Source: Lepiota brunneoincarnata
Taxonomy: Eukaryota; Basidiomycota; Agaricomycetes; Agaricales; Agaricaceae
Direction: 5' to 3'
Assembly (NCBI GenBank): GCA_023014365.1
Contig: JAEBUN010000010.1
Location: forward strand, 1,178,001-1,242,000
DNA: 64,000 nucleotides
Positions 13,301-23,173 of the stretch are shown piece after piece. The first letter of the stretch is position 1. Each line of letters begins with the position of its first letter. The notes under the pieces are model-generated. The model searched no databases, had not been told where the DNA came from, and saw nothing but the letters and a program-made list of their open reading frames with translations. The translations under genes and the position numbers were made by a program.

Positions 13301-16300
13301 ATTGTTCTGGTTGCAGCATGGGAAAGTCCAATGCCTTGTCTCAGAGATCTGATCATGGCTCAGGAGCACAGGATAATGCTGACATTACACTTCTCCCAGC
13401 ATCTCTCTTTGCAGTGCGAGCTGTTGACGGGATTTCTCTTCAAGAGGAAGAGCAGGCCCTCCTCTGAGATATCCGCTCTGGAAACTGAGGAGGCAGACAA
13501 GAGGAAACAGTGGCCAAAGCAGCCCAGGAACTCCAGAAGTCTGCAACATGCTCAGTGCGCAGTGCTAAGTGGTTGGAACTGGATGGCTTGCTTCTCTTCC
13601 AAGGCAAAATATATGTTCCAGATGATGCAGCACTCTGCCAACACATTGTAGCCCTTCACCATGATTCCCAAATTGGGGGATATGCAGGCTGATGGAAAAC
13701 TCTGGAACTTGTCTCCCAAAACTACTGGTGGCCCAACATGTCTCGCTACATTAGTCAGTATGTTTCTACATGTGACCTGTGCCTCCACGCAAAACCAATC
13801 TGGAAACTCCCTGTTGGAGAACTTCACCCTCTCCCCATTCTGGAAGCCTGATGGGATACCATTAGCATAGACTTTGTAGTGGAACTCCCAGAGTCCAACA
13901 GGTATGATGCTGTCATGACTGTGGTTGACTCTATCTCCAAACGTGCTCATTTCATCCCAACACACACTACCCTTACAGTGGATGGAGCAGTACAGCATGG
14001 AAACTACATGGACTTCCACATCAAGTGGTCTTGGATTGGGGTCCTCAGTTCATTGCATCATTCACTAGGGAACTCTACCGCTTACTTGGAATCAAAGGTG
14101 CTTCCTCTACAGCATGGCACCCCCAATCAGATGGGCAGACAGAACGGGTCAACCAGGAATTGGACCAATACCTCTGGATCTTTGTCAATGAGCAACAGAA
14201 TGATTGGCATGCCCTTTTCCCCCTGGCAGAATTTCAGCACAACAACCACATCCATACTTCCACCCAACACTCACCATTTGTCCTAGACACTGGCCAAAAC
14301 CTGAGAATGGGGTTTGAACCCTGCCAATGACCATCTTGGCTGGAAACAATCAATGAGTTCAAATCCCAGATGGAATTGGCATTGGAGGAGGCAAGATCAG
14401 CACTTGTGAAGTCCAAAGACAACATGGTAAGGTACTACAACCAATGGCAAACCCCAACTCTGAAGTTTAAACCTGGAGACAAGGTTTTCCTGAATGCATC
14501 AGACATACAAACCACACAACCATCCAAGAAACTCTCACATTGCTGGTTAGGACCCTATGCAATTGACAAACAGGTCAGCTCCAATGCATACCGACTGAAG
14601 CTACCGAAATCCATGAGACACCTCCATCCAGTCTTCAATGTGGTAAAGCTCACACTCGCTCCCACTGACCCCATTCCCAGACACCAGCCCAAACCACCAC
14701 TAGCACCTATCATCATTGAGGATGAAGAAGAGTGGGAAGTTGAGGAAATCCTGGATAGCCACATCCACCGGAGGAGACTCCAGTTCCTAGTGAAATGGAA
14801 GGACTTCAGGATTGAAGAAAACTCCTGGGAATTGGCCAAGGACATCCATGCCCCTGACTGCATAATGCAATTCTATCAACAACACCTAGGAGCTCCAAGA
14901 CAGATCAGGAGTCTTGCATTTGGCTCAATCCCCTTCTGTGCCCTCAATCTGACCATTGTGCTGAGTCGTCACAACCTTGAAGGGGGGGTAGGTGTAAGGG
15001 GAACTCCAGGTCATTGCTCACAACTGCAGATTTGGAATTCTGATTCCCAGACTTCCTGCACCTGGAAATCCAATTTCCAGCCTTCCTGCACTCAGAAATC
15101 TAATCCCCAGCCCTCCTGCACTCAGAAATCCGATTTCCAGCCCCCCTGGGCCCAGAAATCTGTCCCCCAACACCCCAGTACTTGGAATTCCCTCCTACAC
15201 CCCTCCGATGCAGACGCGAACCCTCACTGGCATGCATGACCCTATCCCGAGCCCATTCCCAACTATACTTACTTTAGGCATCCCTGACACCTCACAGCCA
15301 TTTATGTAGAGTAAATTACTCAACTTGGACCTTATGGCAGGTAGTATAAGTAGTGTAGGTGAGCTTGGAGAAACCTTACTTGATTCTCTAAGGTTTCTCC
15401 CTGCTCAGGTATGTACTTGGTAGAAGTCTGGAAATGATACTAAGGTTTCTCCCTGCTCAGCTGATGCAACACAGCAGCCAGGTCACCCTTACACTGCAGA
15501 TCTGACCGGAGAAGCTGCTGAGCAGCTTGACTCCCTCCAAATGTGCTGCAACGAGAAGATTGCTGTCTACAATGTTGACTTTCTCCACCTAGCTGGCCAA
15601 CTCCACTGGGGTGATGAAGTATTTTGTCACCACTACTACAAAGGCCTCCCTGACTGCATCCAGGACATCCTGTCCAATTGGCCCGACAGCAAACCCAACA
15701 CCTTCATTGAAATACAGGCAGCAGCAATGAAGATCGACACCTGCTATTGGGAACACCAGCATGAGAAGGCCTGTGCTAAAGCCGCTTCGGACCTGACTGC
15801 CTCTAGGAAACCTGGAGGCAATCCATCCCCATCCACCTTGTCCAACACACAACCTGCCACCAAGCCTGCCAACAGTAACAACAAAGGCAGCACCCCCAGC
15901 AACAACAACTTCAAGGGTACTCTGCCCAACCCATCCGCTGGTCAGAGATCAGCCCTGTCCAAATCCGACCTTACTAGTAAACTTGGTAAGGATGGTAAAT
16001 TAACCCCTGAGGAATGTCAACAACATTTCAACAATAACCTCTGCCTTGTCTGTACAGATCCCAATCACAGGGCTGCCAACTGTGACAAGAAGAAATTCCC
16101 TGATGCCAAGGCTAAAGGCCAACAGGCTCAGCTCCCCGAGACAGATGCACCAGCTCTCCCGAGCTTGGAAAAATAGTTGGCAGTCCTCAGGCCTCTGCAC
16201 AGACTGAGGATCGCATTTAACTCTGCTGTACTCCAGAGAGTTTCTGTCTCAATGCATCCACTCTTTCTGACCTGAACTCTTTTCACATTACATTAACTTC

Positions 16301-19300
16301 TCCTTTAGTTACTTCTTTATCTTCTGTTTCCGCTTCTGTACTCTCTGCTTTGGACCCACTTTCTACAACGGACAATGTAGTTAGTTCTGATTTCTCTTCT
16401 CTTTCTCCTTTCAAAGCTCTTGTTGATAGTGGTTCTACTCACTGTTTTGTGGACTCATCTTTTGTTTGTTCTCATAGTATTCCAACCTTGTCCATCCTGG
16501 CTATTGAACTTTGGTTATTTGATGGGACCTCAAATGCCTACATTATGGAGCTTGCGCAACTGCCTGTATCTTTCCCCTCCAGTGAATCTATTATCTTGGA
16601 CACTTATGTCACCTGGCTCAACTCTTCCTGTTCTGTGGTCTTAGGACACAACTGGCTCACCTGCTACAATCTGTTGATTGACTGGGCTTTGGGCAGTATC
16701 ACTTTCCAGCCATCCCTACTTGAGAATCCTGCTTTCATCTCTACCTGCATTGCACCTGCATTGGCCCTGCCTATGGCCACCCTTGACACTCCTGGCCTAG
16801 GTTCACCACCCCTGTCTGGGACCTCGTCCCAATCTGTCCCCATTGCAAAACCACACATCTCCCTGATAAATGCCCCTGCCTTTATCCGTGCTGCCAAGCT
16901 CCCTGGTTCCCAACAATTCCGAATCAATCTCTCCACTGCCTCCGCATCGGCTGCATCCTCTTCTGTCTCCGAAGACCTGGCTGACCTCTCATCCATCCCC
17001 AAGGAATACCACAAGTTCACTGATGTTTTCAGTAAATCGCATGCTGACACACTTGCTCCACACCGCCCTTATGACCTCCAGATTAACCTTGAGGATGGCA
17101 GTCAACCTCCAATCGGTACCATTTACTCCCTTTCACAATCAGAGCTTGGAGCTCTATGTAATTTCATTGACAAACATTTATCTATTGGCTTCATTTGCCC
17201 CTCCACTTCTCCTCATGGAGCCCCAGTCCTCTTCGTAAAGAAAAAGGATGGCTCCCTCCATTTATGTGTTGATTTTAGAGGTCTCAACCGTATTACCAAG
17301 AAGGACCATTACCCCCTTCCACTCATCTCCAACCTCTTAGACTCCCCTCACAAAGCCCGCATATATACCAAAATTGACCTCCATCACACTTACCATCTTG
17401 TCTGTGTTGCTGATGGCAACGAATGGAAGACTGCCTTTCGGACCCACTACAGCTCCTTTGAATGGATGGTTATGCCTTTTGGCCTCACTAACACCCCTGC
17501 CACCTTCCAGCAGTTCATGAACAATATATTCAAGGACATGCTTGACATCTGCATTACTATCTATCTTGACGACATTCTGATATACTCTGACAATCATAGT
17601 ATCCATCGTGACCAAGTCAAGGCAGTCCTCAAGCAGCTCCGACAACACAGTCTATATGCCTACCCCAGCAAATGCCAGTTCCACTCTGACACAGTGGAAT
17701 ACCTCAGCTACATCCTTTCCCCCAACAGTCTCCAAATGGACCAATCTAAGGTCAAGACCATCCAGGAGTGGCCGGAACCCAAGAAAGTCAAGGACATCCA
17801 GTCCTTCTTAGGTTTCGCCAATTTCTACCGTCACTTCATTCACAGTTACTCCAACATTGTTGTTCCGCTCACTCACCTCACCTGCAAAGACATGAAATGG
17901 AATTTCACTGACAAATGTTGCAAAGCCTTCAGTTCCCTGAATGAAGCATTCATATCTGCCCCTGTCCTCACTCCTTGGGCCTCTGATGCTCAGATCATTG
18001 TTGAGACTGATGCCTCCAACTACACCCTTGCGGCCATCCTCTCTATCATCACCAATGATGGTGAGATCCACCCCATTGCATTCCATTCCTGCACCTTTAA
18101 CATGGCTGAACTTAATTATGACACCCATGACAAGGAACTCCTGGCAATATTCAAAGCTTTTTGTATCTGGCGGCACTACCTAGAAGGTGCCCCCCTTACT
18201 ATTGATGTAGTTACCGACCACAAAAACCTCAAATACTTCTGCACCACCAAAATCCTTACTCGCCACCAAGCTTGTTGGTCTGAGTTCCTATCCCAATTCC
18301 ACCTTGTCATCTGGTCCCAACCCAGCTGCCTTGGCACCAAGCCTGACACCCTAACTAGACAATGGGATGTCTACCCTAAAGGGGGGAGTAGCGACTATGC
18401 ATCAGTCAACCTGCACAACTTCTGGCCTGTGTTCACTCATGAACAGCTTGCAGCCTCTGTCCATGCCACCACTCTTTACACCCCTTCCCTTCACACAGCT
18501 GTAGTCATGGACCTGAATCAGCTACACCGCAACATCCTCACCACCCTACCAGCAGACCCAACTGCTTCTGCCCATCTTGCCAGCCTGGAAGGCTATTGGT
18601 CAGTCAACAATAAGGGTTTCCTCCTCCTAGACGACAGAATCTATGTCCCTGATGCCGACAATCTCCGACTTTGGGTCCTCCAGTACAAGCACAATCATAT
18701 CCTAGCTGGCCACTTCAGTCAGAATAAAATGCTGGAACTCATCCAGTGTGAATACACCTGGCTTAGTGTCCACACCTTTGTCAAGGAGTTCTGTAAGTCT
18801 TGTGTCACCTGTATGAGGTCTAAATCCCAGTGCCACTGCCCCTACAGTCTCCTCAAGCAACTCCCCATCCCTGAATGCCCTTGGAATTCAATCTCCATGA
18901 ACTTCATCAAGAAACTCCACACCTCCTCTGGCTACAATGCCATCCTAGTAATAGTTGACAGACTCACCAAACAATCCTTATTCATCCCCACCTACGATAC
19001 CGTCACTTCCTCTGACCTCACCCGCCTATTCGCCCTCCACATCTTCTCCAAGCATGGCATACCTGAACATTTTACCTCTGACCACAGCTCCGAATTCGTC
19101 TCTCACTTCTTCCATTCATTGGGACAAGCCCTCAACATGAAACTACACTTCACTTCGGGCTATCACCCAGAAGGTGATGGACAGATGGAATGCACCAACC
19201 AGACCCTGGAACAATATCTCTGGGTCTATTGTAACTACCAACAGGACAATTGGTCCAAATTACTACCACTAGCTGAGTTTGCTTACAACAACACTCCTAG

Positions 19301-22300
19301 TGCCACCACCAGTATCTCCCCATTCTTCGCTAATAAAGGATACCATCCGAACATCACAGTTCATTCTGAATGCGACCTTGCCTCTGCTCGGGCCTGCCAT
19401 TTTGTGGTTGATCTTAATGACCTACATACAACCTTGAAGTCGGAAATAGCGTTAGCCCAGCAACGATACCAGATCTCCGCCGATGCCTGCCATCTCCTGG
19501 CTCCAGACTTCAAGGTTGGGCAAAAAGTGTTCATTAAAGCCCAGTTCTTCTGCACCACCTGTCCCTCCAAAAAGCTCTCTGAAAAGTTCCTTGGACCCTA
19601 TGAGATCATCGCCCAAGCAGGTACCCACTCCTTCACCCTCTGACTCCCCAACTCCATGTGTGGAGTACACCCAGTTTTCCATGTTTCTATGCTTGAACAG
19701 GCCACACCTAACACCATACCCACCCAATTGGACCTGCCACCTGCGCCCATTTCTATTGATGGCAAACCCAAATACAAGATCACTTGCATCATTGACTCAA
19801 AGATTGATCGGTGCTGCACATGCAAACTCCTCTACAAAGTCATTTGGTTAGGTTATGAAGACACCAAAGAAGAGTCTTCATGGTTACCAGCTACTGAGCT
19901 TGAACATGCCATAGATCTAGTAGAGGCTTTCCATTCCTCTTACCCCACTAAGCCTGGCCTCCTCCATTCACTCTGAGTTTCCACTGATCACCATCACACC
20001 AAGAAACAACAAGATTTATCAAAAAAGAAAAGACAACAAAAACTACTACCAAATTACTTATTGTCTCCAGAGGGGCCGGGCAACTGTGCAGCATCATCTT
20101 CCATCAAGCCCTGCACCTCCTCTTCCAAGGTGGCCCCAATGCTCTCCTCTGAACCCTCTGTCTCCGTAACATTTCCACTCAACCAATTATGATCCACCTG
20201 CACCTCCCAATGCTGCAGTTGCTCATAACGGCCTGCCACCTGCTCTACCTTGTCCACCTTCTCCCCCAATCAAGCAATGGACTGCTCGAGCCATACCTCC
20301 AGGATGTTGACCTTTTTGATGGTCTCCTGGTGTTTTTCCTTGATGAGCCATTTCAACTCTACAATACCCACTGATTAGCATACATCACAATACAGGACTC
20401 CTTACTTACCCTCAAACTGTTGGCCCGACAACCCGCTGGCCCCACTTGGCTCCATCTCCTCTTGGCTTCCACATCATTTCTTCATTTTACTACACCGATG
20501 GCAACTCCTGGTGTTACTAAAAACCTTATCAGTATGTATCCCAGAAACCTTCAAGAAACGACTCACCCGCCAGCGACCTTGCACTGGACCCCATCTTGCT
20601 CGCACCTCCAGCAGGGGTTCTCACCCCCAAATATGTTCACATGGCCCCATCGCAGGGCTGCCCTTGCCCTTGCCTTTCCCTTACTCCCTGTATCCCTGGA
20701 GGCCTCTACCTCCTCCTCCCCCTCATCTTCCATCTCATTACTATCTATGTAATTGGAACCTGACTCCTCTGTATTTACCTCCATCGGTTCTTCCGGCAGG
20801 TGGCTCAACAAAGCCCCTGCAGTCATTGCAATGAGTTGGGCCCAAATCACCTGATGCTCTGCCTCGGCAGCCTCATCTTGTTGCTGCCTGATCTCTTCTG
20901 CCATACACTCCCTCGCCTGCTCCTCCACTTGTCGCTGACGCAGTGCTATCATCTGCTGCTGCTCCTCCTCCTCTCGTTGCTCCTCCTCCTCCAGCCTCTT
21001 GATTTCTAGCCACTCTCATTCCTCTTGCTCTGCCTTCTCCCTCAACAATTGCACCTTGCACTCCATGGCGGTCGGTTGTTGGGAGGGTTGTCTGCTCATG
21101 GGAGTAGGAGGTCAAGTTGTGTTTTTTGGAATTGAACCAGTTCACCATTTTTATACCCTACTGGGACTTTCCAATGGGCCCCGGCCTAGACCACCTTGGG
21201 CCTTGAGGCTCAGTCCTAAAGGGGGGGCACTGTCATATCCATGCCAACTCAGAGTCTAATCACTTAAACTTCTGCTTCTCAACTCCATGTGTGTTCCACA
21301 CAATAACCCTCTGCCCTCCAACTTGGCCTTGACTTGCTCTGACTGCAACCCACTGCCCCAATCACATGACCACCTCCACACGTGCTGTGGTCACCTGACC
21401 CTTGGTGTCTCTAATTCCCAGTCTCCATTTCCCATCCATAGTCAAGATACGTTATCAGTCTCCATACCTGTACTGGTTTCCATTCCATTCGTAATCCGTT
21501 TGTAATCCATTTGTAACTATATTGGTCTCTGCTTTGCTCTGCACATAGTCAGTACAAGTCATAGTTTGTAAGGCCAGTAGTATATACATATGCCATAGGT
21601 ACTTGGCTTGTACTCTTCAGTCTGATAATCAAATTGAGCAGCGGACCAGCTTCCTGTTCCATATCCTCTCCTCTCTTCTGCCTTGCTCTGCTTCAGCTCC
21701 AACTTCCTGAAATACAGACTAGGACAGTAGGAGGGCACAGCACATAAGCTGAGGCTGCAAGTCCAACCCCCTGCCTGAAGCACTCTGCCTTGGTTCCGAA
21801 GTCTACATACTGACTTTGCCCTGTCCCCCAGTTACCTTATATCAAGGATACCACCCTGACCCTCCGCTTCAGTCCTGACCCACACCAGCTCTAACAGAAT
21901 GCCATGGTGAGCCAGAAGTGACTTTGGTTGGCAGTCAGAGTTGAATCATTATTTATGTGACTATCAGACTTACTTTTTTACAAAATTGTATATTTGGGCC
22001 CTAGGTTCATTGTTTATGAAAGGACCACCACATGAGATAATGAACAATGAGGAACAGTCATCCTATGTCAATTGTTCAAGTACCAGGGCTGGGAAGATAG
22101 CATTTAAAAACTGTAGTAGTTGTTTAGATCAAATGGTAGGCTATATGATTACTGTACTCACTTTGGTGGGTTCAGCAGCAGCAGGTTTAGGGGTGGCTTG
22201 AACCCAGAAGCCACCAGTAGGAGTTGCATGTATAGAAACAAGGGTTACAAAGCAGTGATACTCTGACAGCCTTTGGGGTAGCTCAGCCATCTGGGCTTGG

Positions 22301-23173
22301 AACGCCTCAATAGTAGTTGTGGCACTAAAATCAAATACAATTTTGATGAGGCCAAGTTTACCACCAAATAGAGCTCCAGGAAAATAAGTCTTGATATGCC
22401 CATGAATGAGCCAAGATATACAAGCTGCTGGATCAGAGCCAGATAGCCAGAAAACCAGGATACATAAGTTATCCTGGGTTATGACTGGAAGTCAAGACTG
22501 GGTAGCCATAGCTGATGGCATGTAGAAAGGTCTTTCTAGCTTTGAAAATGGCTGTAGCCAGTGTTATTAGACAATATGAATAGAAAGGGGTTAGAAAACT
22601 CACTTGGTATAGGTGAGTTTTGTTATCACCCAATGTCCAGTAATGTGGGCAAGTAAAGTCTCCCAGTGACAAGACATCATTGGGAGCACCAGTAAGACAG
22701 CAGTTGCAAATACTTTGGTGGCATCTGCAAATATAGAGGTAGCCACCCTCAGTGCACTGGCTGCAGAACTAATGAACAGTTAGTGAGATTGAGTGAGAAT
22801 GATAGGATATAAGGACTTACTCCATTCCCTGGCTGCTTGTCAAGATATGACAGCTCCATGGTGTCACTTGACAGGTCCATGGCATCATTGTTCCTAGTTG
22901 TAGCCACTGAAATAATTGCTGATAGCAAAGTTGAGTCAGCTTGACCACTAAGTACAATGGTCCAGAGGCTACTAGCTGTGATCTGGAGGAGTGGCAGCTG
23001 GCAGCAGTAGCATTATTATTAGCATCTGCAGCAGCTGAAATGATCACAGATAAGGAACTAGAGGCTGCTTGACCGGAGCGGTGGCCAGCAGCAGCAGCCT
23101 GGGTGGCCCTGGTGGTCCTGGTGGCAGCAGTGTTGGCAGAGGAGGCTGTGGTCTTGTGGCTGGTCTTGGGCAT
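7351..23173 (-). CDS. PHD-finger-like hypothetical protein gene, split by nested retrotransposons
   Basis: Exons on the minus strand: 23173-22821, 22768-22604, 22539-22162, 22110-21974, 21921-21897 joined across the inserted Ty3-A to 7896-7573, then 7511-7351. All introns are short with GT..AG ends and keep the reading frame from exon 2 onward. Exon 2 encodes 'CSQCTEGGYLYICRCHQ' followed by C-x-C-C, a PHD-like arrangement of metal ligands. Exon 3 carries 'CILVFWLSGSDPAACI', exon 4 'CGGPFINNEPRAQIYNF', the split exon 'FYPTTCHTFLMNFVWTVF', and the last exon two cysteines in a ribbon-like stretch (VCKNSKC). Exon 1 is Ala/Thr/Ser rich; its frame does not match the start of exon 2 without an indel or another intron. 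One TGA in exon 3 and one TAG in exon 4 suggest decay. I recall agaricomycete proteins with a PHD finger and similar C-terminal parts; function is unknown, possibly chromatin reading. Confidence 0.62.
7897..8555 (+). repeat. Ty3-A 5' LTR
   Basis: TG...CA-bounded 659 bp starting TGTCATATCC and ending CTCTAACA. It contains a likely TATA region near 8250 (GTAGTATATATACTG), probably the core promoter of the element. Confidence 0.9.
9332..9720 (+). repeat. Ty3-B 5' LTR (short form)
   Basis: 389 bp. It has three ~30-bp subrepeats and lacks the 52-bp segment found in the 3' LTR. Confidence 0.88.
9833..11095 (+). pseudogene. gag: Ty3-B gag with several TGA stops
   Basis: One frame from ATG 9833 ('MSQEQQQQPPTQMTIE') to the stop at 11093-11095, broken by TGA at 10010, 10472 and at least three more between 10540 and 10665. 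Each stop is a TGA and can derive from CGA. Features in order: Gln-rich start, a short coil, a Pro-rich segment (10080-10150), a capsid-like domain ('EFDGERAKGHAFLNACQLY'), a second Pro-rich part, a zinc knuckle 'CYHCKRLGHMKAEC' (CX2CX4HX4C) and an acidic tail. The partial copy at 60390-61533 keeps the same start. Confidence 0.87.
11215..14990 (+). pseudogene. pol: Ty3-B pol: protease, RT, RNase H, integrase, chromodomain
   Basis: Retropepsin 'ALVDSGATGSFIDQDF' (around 11344-11390); RT with 'PVFFIKKKDSL' and YLDD (12544-12555); RNase H 'QIEADSSDFAMGAVL'; integrase finger 'YVSTCDLCLHAK'; core D in 'SIDFVVEL', D in 'LDWGPQF', E in 'DGQTERVNQELDQYLW'; C-terminal 'GPYAIDKQ' barrel and a well-kept chromodomain 'EWEVEEILDSHIHRRRLQF' at about 14730-14880. 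Frame 1 is broken by stops (11734, ~11966, 12361, 12844, 13168 TAA, 13465 and others). A one-base shift near 14000 moves the rest into another frame. 'DWGPQF' instead of D-R-G shows CGG to TGG. Confidence 0.88.
14993..15493 (+). repeat. Ty3-B 3' LTR (long form)
   Basis: 501 bp, 112 bp longer than the 5' LTR. Sixty bp come from two extra 30-bp subrepeats around 15060-15160, and 52 bp from an intron-like segment at 15409-15460. Confidence 0.85.
16251..19976 (+). pseudogene. pol: Ty3-A pol: protease, reverse transcriptase, RNase H, integrase, chromodomain (one stop codon)
   Basis: One frame, open from about 16350 to 19643, then TGA and the same frame again to 19976. Order: retropepsin '[11 protein letters not shown]' (DSG at 16425-16433); RT with 'KKKDGSLHLCVDFRGLN' and the YLDD active site (17562-17573); RNase H starting 'VETDASNY'; the integrase HHCC finger around 18690-18815; the catalytic core with D in 'FTSDHSSEF' and E in 'GQMECTNQTLEQYLW'; then a C-terminal chromodomain around 19770-19960. 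The first integrase aspartate, normally in S-M-D-F, reads N (AAC at 18900-18902), a G-to-A change that should abolish integration. The TGA before the chromodomain sits where an arginine codon (CGA) is expected. The pol start at about 16251 looks mutated compared with the ATG of the copy at 1786. Confidence 0.9.
20054..21099 (-). pseudogene. spliced antisense gene inside Ty3-A: Zn2Cys6-like coiled-coil protein
   Basis: Exons on the minus strand: 21099-20567, 20516-20410, 20370-20054. Intron 1 (20566-20517, 50 nt) begins GTGAGT and ends TTTTTAG; intron 2 (20409-20371, 39 nt) is GTAAGT..TGCTAATCAG. All phases match. Exon 1 encodes a Glu/Gln-rich coiled coil and ends with 'NPCWRCEQDGVQC'. Exon 2 gives 'SCHRCSKMKK', a TGA, then C. 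Together these form CX2CX6C-X9-CX2CX6C, the spacing of a fungal Zn2Cys6 cluster. Exon 3 is another predicted coiled coil ('EKHQETIKKVNILEVWLEQ') with an acidic end. In-frame TGA codons near 21018, in exon 2 and in exon 3 all fit CGA decay. It lies between pol and the 3' LTR and runs opposite to pol. Function unknown; DNA binding is a guess from the metal-ligand spacing. Confidence 0.72.
21231..21896 (+). repeat. Ty3-A 3' LTR with preceding polypurine tract
   Basis: 666 bp, TGTCATATCC...CTCTAACA, preceded by AAAGGGGGGG at 21218-21227, the expected plus-strand primer tract. It differs from the 5' LTR mainly by transitions. Confidence 0.9.

Larger units (their letters stand above)
9332..15493 (+). 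mobile_element. Ty3-B, chromodomain retrotransposon nested in Ty3-A gag
   Basis: LTRs at 9332-9720 and 14993-15493 (TGTAAGGGG... to ...CCCTTACA). The flanks are CTGTG (9327-9331) and CTGCA (15494-15498), a decayed 5-bp duplication. The uninterrupted Ty3-A gag copy at 1864-3260 shows the empty site reading through CTGCA. A polypurine tract (GAAGGGGGGG, about 14979-14989) precedes the 3' LTR. Confidence 0.93.
8609..16176 (+). pseudogene. gag: Ty3-A gag, interrupted by Ty3-B
   Basis: It starts at ATG 8609 and runs in one frame to 9331 (with a TGA at about 8953-8955 and a TAA near 8980), is interrupted by Ty3-B, and resumes at 15494 to a TAG at 16174-16176. Joined, it would be about 465 codons. 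The capsid part includes 'LTYLMGMAQQHFEIGLDKAN'. The C-terminal part carries a single zinc knuckle, 'CLVCTDPNHRAANC' (CX2CX4HX4C, around 16038-16080), for RNA packaging. An Asn/Ser/Pro-rich linker lies between. The internal insertion and stops make this copy non-autonomous. Confidence 0.85.
7897..21896 (+). mobile_element. Ty3-A, complete Ty3/gypsy chromodomain retrotransposon (contains nested Ty3-B)
   Basis: It is bounded by LTRs at 7897-8555 and 21231-21896. Flanking 5-bp sequences are AAATG (7892-7896) and GAATG (21897-21901), a target duplication with one mismatch. Removing the nested Ty3-B (9332-15493) leaves about 7.8 kb: LTR, gag, pol ending in a chromodomain, an antisense gene, a polypurine tract (21218-21227) and LTR. 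The insertion sits in a coding exon of the PHD-like gene, in the opposite orientation to that gene. Confidence 0.93.

Noticed and set aside
14555..14863. Minus-strand frame opposite the Ty3-B chromodomain
   Set aside because: Mirror frame of a well-supported sense domain.
16664..17050. Minus-strand frame opposite pol
   Set aside because: Shadow of the protease-RT coding strand; the sense frame carries the recognisable motifs.
20999..21259. Plus-strand frame before the 3' LTR
   Set aside because: Overlaps the first antisense exon and runs through the polypurine tract into the LTR; no domain.
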